DNA from: Amycolatopsis echigonensis
Lineage (GTDB): Bacteria > Actinomycetota > Actinomycetes > Mycobacteriales > Pseudonocardiaceae
Assembly: GCF_014174495.1 (NCBI RefSeq)
Contig: NZ_JACJHR010000038.1
Location: 17,141 to 81,140 of the forward strand
Length of the DNA stretch: 64,000 nucleotides
Direction of reading: 5' to 3'
Every line of letters begins with the position of its first letter. The first letter of the stretch is position 1. The notes below the pieces were generated by a model. That model was not told the DNA's origin and ran no database searches. It saw only the letters and a program-made list of their open reading frames with translations. Shown piece after piece: positions 61,257-64,000 of this stretch. The translations under genes and the position numbers were made by a program.

Positions 61257-62192
61257 TCAGCGCGGGCGGTTCGGGCGTTTCGGCATCAGGTCGTACAGCT
61301 TCTTGCGCGCGCCGTTGTCGTTGACGTTCCGGGCGACCGCGACCTCGGAGATGAAGTCCTCGAAGACGAACTCGTCGTCGGCGGGAACCTCGGTGGGGCC
61401 CGGATTCTGCGCGAGGTAGCCGTCGAGAGTTTCGGCGATCTCCCGGAACGACACGGCCTGGATCGTCTCCGGCGCGAACGTCGTCACCGGGACGCCGTGC
61501 GCGGCCGCTTCGTTCATCACCACGCCCAGCGGGACGTGCGAGAGCATCGGCACGCCGAAGGAGTACATCTCCTGCAGCGCTGCCGCGGCGTAGTGCGAGA
61601 TCGGGCGGCGGTACAGGCCGGGAACGATGCCGAACCAGGCGATCGGGGAGCGGCCGGTGGTCTGCTCCACGTACCGGACCTGCTCCGACAGCAGGCGCAG
61701 CGCGCGGATGCTCGTCTTGTCCGGCTGGACCGGCACCAGGATGCCGTGCGACGCCGCCAGCGCGTTGTTCGTCAGCACGTCCTGGGCGGGCGGGCAGTCG
61801 ATGATCACATGGTCGTAGTGCGCGAACTGGATCACCCGCGCCAGCTGCCAGCCGGGCACCCGGAACTGGTCCAGCCTGCGGATCAGGTCGAACATCCCCG
61901 GCGACGTCGGGATCACGTCGAACGCTCCGCCCCGGCCCAGGTTGCTGCGCGGATGCGGCACGGCCAGCTGCTCGATCGGGCCCTTCCACAGCTTCGTCAG
62001 CGCCTTCGCCAGGCTCGGCGCGTCCGCCGGGACCTCGTCCATGCCGAGCATCTCGGTCGTCGCGTGCCCCTGCGGGTCGAGGTCGACGAGCAGCACCCGC
62101 CTGCCGCGTTCGGCGAGGGCCGCCGCCGCGCCCACGCTCAGCGAGGTTTTGCCCACCCCGCCCTTCTGGTTGACCACCGAGGTGATCTGCAT
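61257..62192 (-). CDS. Orphan ParA/MinD-type ATPase
   Basis: A 311-residue P-loop ATPase. The deviant Walker A is VNQKGGVGKTSLSVGAAAAL at residues 8-27, with the signature Lys of ParA proteins. VLLVDLDPQGHATTEML and HVIIDCPPAQD complete the nucleotide site. ParA-type ATPases position DNA or large complexes by oscillating on the nucleoid. No ParB and no origin-like region is nearby, so this is not the chromosome-segregation locus. The C-terminal 40 residues are charged and end KLYDLMPKRPNRPR, which may bind DNA or a partner. ATG 62192 has GGGAG 10 bases upstream. Confidence 0.88.
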   Translation of the reverse strand: MQITSVVNQKGGVGKTSLSVGAAAALAERGRRVLLVDLDPQGHATTEMLGMDEVPADAPSLAKALTKLWKGPIEQLAVPHPRSNLGRGGAFDVIPTSPGMFDLIRRLDQFRVPGWQLARVIQFAHYDHVIIDCPPAQDVLTNNALAASHGILVPVQPDKTSIRALRLLSEQVRYVEQTTGRSPIAWFGIVPGLYRRPISHYAAAALQEMYSFGVPMLSHVPLGVVMNEAAAHGVPVTTFAPETIQAVSFREIAETLDGYLAQNPGPTEVPADDEFVFEDFISEVAVARNVNDNGARKKLYDLMPKRPNRPR

Positions 62193-62254
62193 GCCGGAGC
62201 GCTCCCTTGTCGATCGTTCCGCGAAGGCTATCGGACTCGCGCGCGCCAGGGCGC

Positions 62255-63046
62255 TCATCCGCCCCCGGCCTGTCGCGGACGCACCAGCAAAGCCTGCGCG
62301 CCGGTGCCGACCGGACCGGAACGATCGTGCAGCGTACTGGTCGCGCTGCCGATCCCGTGCGGCCCGACCAGCGTGACCGCGTCGAGCCCGATCCACTCGC
62401 CCTCGGGGATCCGGCGCAGGTGCACGGTGAGTTCCGAGTTGATGAACCACCACTCCGCCGCTGGAAGGAAGTGCGACACCCCGTTCCCGGAGTCCGCGAT
62501 GGCGAACAGCCGTTGCAGGCCCGTCGGTTCCTCGCCGTCGACCAGCGGATACCGCTGCCGCGCCCACACCGCGGCCGGGCCCGGCGCGGAAATCGAGCCG
62601 CGGACCGAACGCCACTCGATCGCGTGCAGGTAACCGCCCTGCCAGTCGTCCGGGAAAGCCGCCTCGCTCCCCGCCTCGGCCGCGGGCAGCAGCGGACCGC
62701 CGTCGGTGGCGATCTCGGCGGTGTCGGACGTCGCGATCCGCCACCCCGACGCCCGCGCGACCGTCCGCCCGTTCGCGGACAGCTCGGACTGGACCAATTC
62801 CACCGTCCGGCCCGGCCGCTCGATCCACGACCGCTGCTCCAGCTCGCCCACCGGAGCCGGGCCGAGGATCTCGACCGTGACCCGGGCCAGCTGCGCCGGA
62901 TGCTTCGCCTCCAGCCGCTCGAGCCCGCGCACGAGCAACGCCGACGGAGGGCCGAAATGCTGCGCTCCCGGGCTCCACGGGCCGCTGGTGTGCTCAGTCG
63001 CCTCGTAGCGGTCGCCGCCGAGCGGGAGGAAGAACGCGTCGCCCAT
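62255..63046 (-). CDS. TesB-like acyl-CoA thioesterase domain protein
   Basis: A 263-residue double hot-dog-fold protein resembling acyl-CoA thioesterase II. Segments such as HFGPPSALLVRGLERLEA, SWIERPGRTVELVQSELSAN, WWFINSELTVHLRRIPEGEW and GIGSATSTLHDRSG fit the two repeats and the usual catalytic Asp/Ser/Thr region. The substrate is unknown. Its ATG at 63046 shares one base with the stop of the nuclease gene (TGATG), so the two are translationally coupled although functionally unlike. The gap to the ParA gene is 62 bases. Confidence 0.82.
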   Translation of the reverse strand: MGDAFFLPLGGDRYEATEHTSGPWSPGAQHFGPPSALLVRGLERLEAKHPAQLARVTVEILGPAPVGELEQRSWIERPGRTVELVQSELSANGRTVARASGWRIATSDTAEIATDGGPLLPAAEAGSEAAFPDDWQGGYLHAIEWRSVRGSISAPGPAAVWARQRYPLVDGEEPTGLQRLFAIADSGNGVSHFLPAAEWWFINSELTVHLRRIPEGEWIGLDAVTLVGPHGIGSATSTLHDRSGPVGTGAQALLVRPRQAGGG

Positions 63047-63936
63047 CAGTCGGCCCGGTCCAGGGCCGTCTCCTCGCCCGGATCCGGCTCGGGCCAGCCC
63101 GGATACTCCGGCGGCGTCCCGCCGAACTCCGGGCAATGCGCCTGGTGATCGCACCACGAGCACAGCTTGCCCTTGTTGGGCCGGAAATCGCCGGTCTTGC
63201 CGGCCTTCAGGATCGCCTGCCAGATCGCTTCCAGCGTGCGCTCGAACCGGACCAGCTCCGCCTCGTCCGGCGTGTAGGCCAGCGACTGGCCGTCCGTGAG
63301 ATACATCAGCTTCAGCTGGCGCGGCACGACCCCGCGCAACCGCCACAGCACCAGCGCGTAGAACTTCATCTGGAACAGCGCTTTGGCCTCGCCGATTTCC
63401 CGCGGGGCGGCACCGGTTTTGTAGTCCACCACGCGGATCTCGCCCGTCGGCGCGACATCCACCCGGTCGATGTACCCGCGCAGCAGCACGCCCGAGCCCA
63501 GCTCGATCTCCACGTGCAGCTCGCACGCCTCCGGCTCCAGCCGGCGCGGATCCTCCAGCTCGAAATACGCATCGAGCAGCTTTTCGGCCGAGGCCAGCCA
63601 CTTGTCGGCCTCCCCGGGTTCGCCGTCCGCGAACAGCTCCGTCCATTCCGGACTCTCGGCGGACAGCTCCGACCACGTCGGCGCGAGCAGCTCCTTGGCC
63701 CGCGGAGCGACCCGTTCGGAGGCGGGGAGAGCGAAAAGCCGCTCCAGAACCGCGTGGACGAGCGTGCCGCGCAGCTGCGCCCGGGTGGGCACCTCCGGCA
63801 GCCGATCGACCGCGCGGAACCGGTAGAGAAGCGGGCACTGCTTGAAGTCGCTCGCCCGGGACGGCGACAGCGCGGGCCGCCTCCGGGCCGGCGCGTCGCC
63901 CTCGGGAGGAGTGGTGACCGTGGCGGTGTCGGACAT
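63046..63936 (-). CDS. RecB-type PD-(D/E)XK nuclease with Fe-S cysteines
   Basis: A 296-residue stand-alone nuclease domain of the RecB/Cas4-like group. RGTLVHAVLERLF, RGYIDRVDVAPTGEIRVVDY followed by KTG, and FQMKFYALVLWRL are the PD-(D/E)XK motifs, with catalytic Asp, Asp and Lys. Cys in FKQCPLLYRF and three Cys in CSWCDHQAHCPEF near the C-terminus form the usual four-Cys [4Fe-4S] site. It lacks a helicase domain, like M. tuberculosis Rv2119, which also neighbours hisG. It is coupled to the thioesterase gene by TGATG. The ATG at 63936 is close to the end of the window, so the upstream context is missing. Confidence 0.9.
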   Translation of the reverse strand: MSDTATVTTPPEGDAPARRRPALSPSRASDFKQCPLLYRFRAVDRLPEVPTRAQLRGTLVHAVLERLFALPASERVAPRAKELLAPTWSELSAESPEWTELFADGEPGEADKWLASAEKLLDAYFELEDPRRLEPEACELHVEIELGSGVLLRGYIDRVDVAPTGEIRVVDYKTGAAPREIGEAKALFQMKFYALVLWRLRGVVPRQLKLMYLTDGQSLAYTPDEAELVRFERTLEAIWQAILKAGKTGDFRPNKGKLCSWCDHQAHCPEFGGTPPEYPGWPEPDPGEETALDRAD

Positions 63937-63973
63937 GGCCAGAGCGTAACCCTGGGGTACGACAATTGTGTTT

Positions 63974-63992
63974 GCCCCGCCTTCGGCGGGGC
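63974..63992. terminator. Hairpin near the window edge
   Basis: gccccgcc-ttc-ggcggggc is a perfect 8-bp stem upstream of the nuclease gene. It may terminate a gene beyond the window. No T-run is visible. Confidence 0.45.
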
Positions 63993-64000
63993 GGGCGGGA

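Noticed and set aside
61257..62192. Chromosomal parAB segregation locus near the replication origin
   Set aside because: No ParB, parS-like repeats, rnpA, gidB or dnaA are present; the neighbours are his and nuclease genes.

Overview
The window is high-GC actinobacterial DNA with GTG/TTG starts, dense ATGA/GTGA start-stop overlaps and actinobacterial thiol pathways (ergothioneine and mycothiol). Gene content and order suggest a Pseudonocardiaceae chromosome, most likely Amycolatopsis or a close relative. That assignment is inference; there is no rRNA to confirm it. I see no tRNA, rRNA, CRISPR array, transposase, phage gene or plasmid replication gene.

Layout. 0-4.4 kb: the end of an EspG-like (ESX) gene, a proline iminopeptidase, and a Glu/Leu/Phe/Val dehydrogenase divergent from a LysR regulator. 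4.5-9.4 kb: the ergothioneine operon egtABCD, with an F420-type (Ddn-like) reductase overlapping egtD. 9.7-15.3 kb: secreted proteins, namely a tripeptidyl-aminopeptidase-type hydrolase, EfeO and Tat-exported EfeB without an EfeU permease, and a phospholipase C-type phosphoesterase. 15.4-25.5 kb: a carbohydrate locus with a LacI regulator, a three-gene sugar ABC importer and a GH31, divergent from a secreted GH3 and a GH12. The enzyme set fits xyloglucan or beta-glucan use.

25.5-46.1 kb follows the Mycobacterium tuberculosis order acn-ripA-moxR1-Rv1480-Rv1481-fabG1-inhA-hemZ-Rv1486c. It is interrupted by extra genes: a GNAT, a MobA-like transferase, trmL, a thioesterase, an MFS/response regulator/kinase/TAXI operon, and a TetR-MFS pair. 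46.2-49.6 kb holds a second AAA+/VWA pair (Rv0958/Rv0959-like). 49.6-51.8 kb has a P450 divergent from a TipA-like MerR regulator with a nearly textbook tipA-type promoter. 51.9-64 kb contains mshC, an ABC-F gene divergent from an ArsR-MFS pair, a PptH-like phosphoesterase, two very small ORFs, a PAC2 protein, a HAD phosphatase, hisE-hisG, an orphan ParA, a thioesterase-fold protein and a RecB-type nuclease.

The most unusual non-coding feature is two families of long perfect palindromes at gene 3' ends. Family A (three copies of about 250-285 bp) carries a 24-bp perfect hairpin with compensatory base changes between copies. Family B (three copies) has 23-25-bp arms in two copies, and its TGA serves as the stop codon of two neighbouring genes. 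Several further operators, terminators and small ORFs are described individually.
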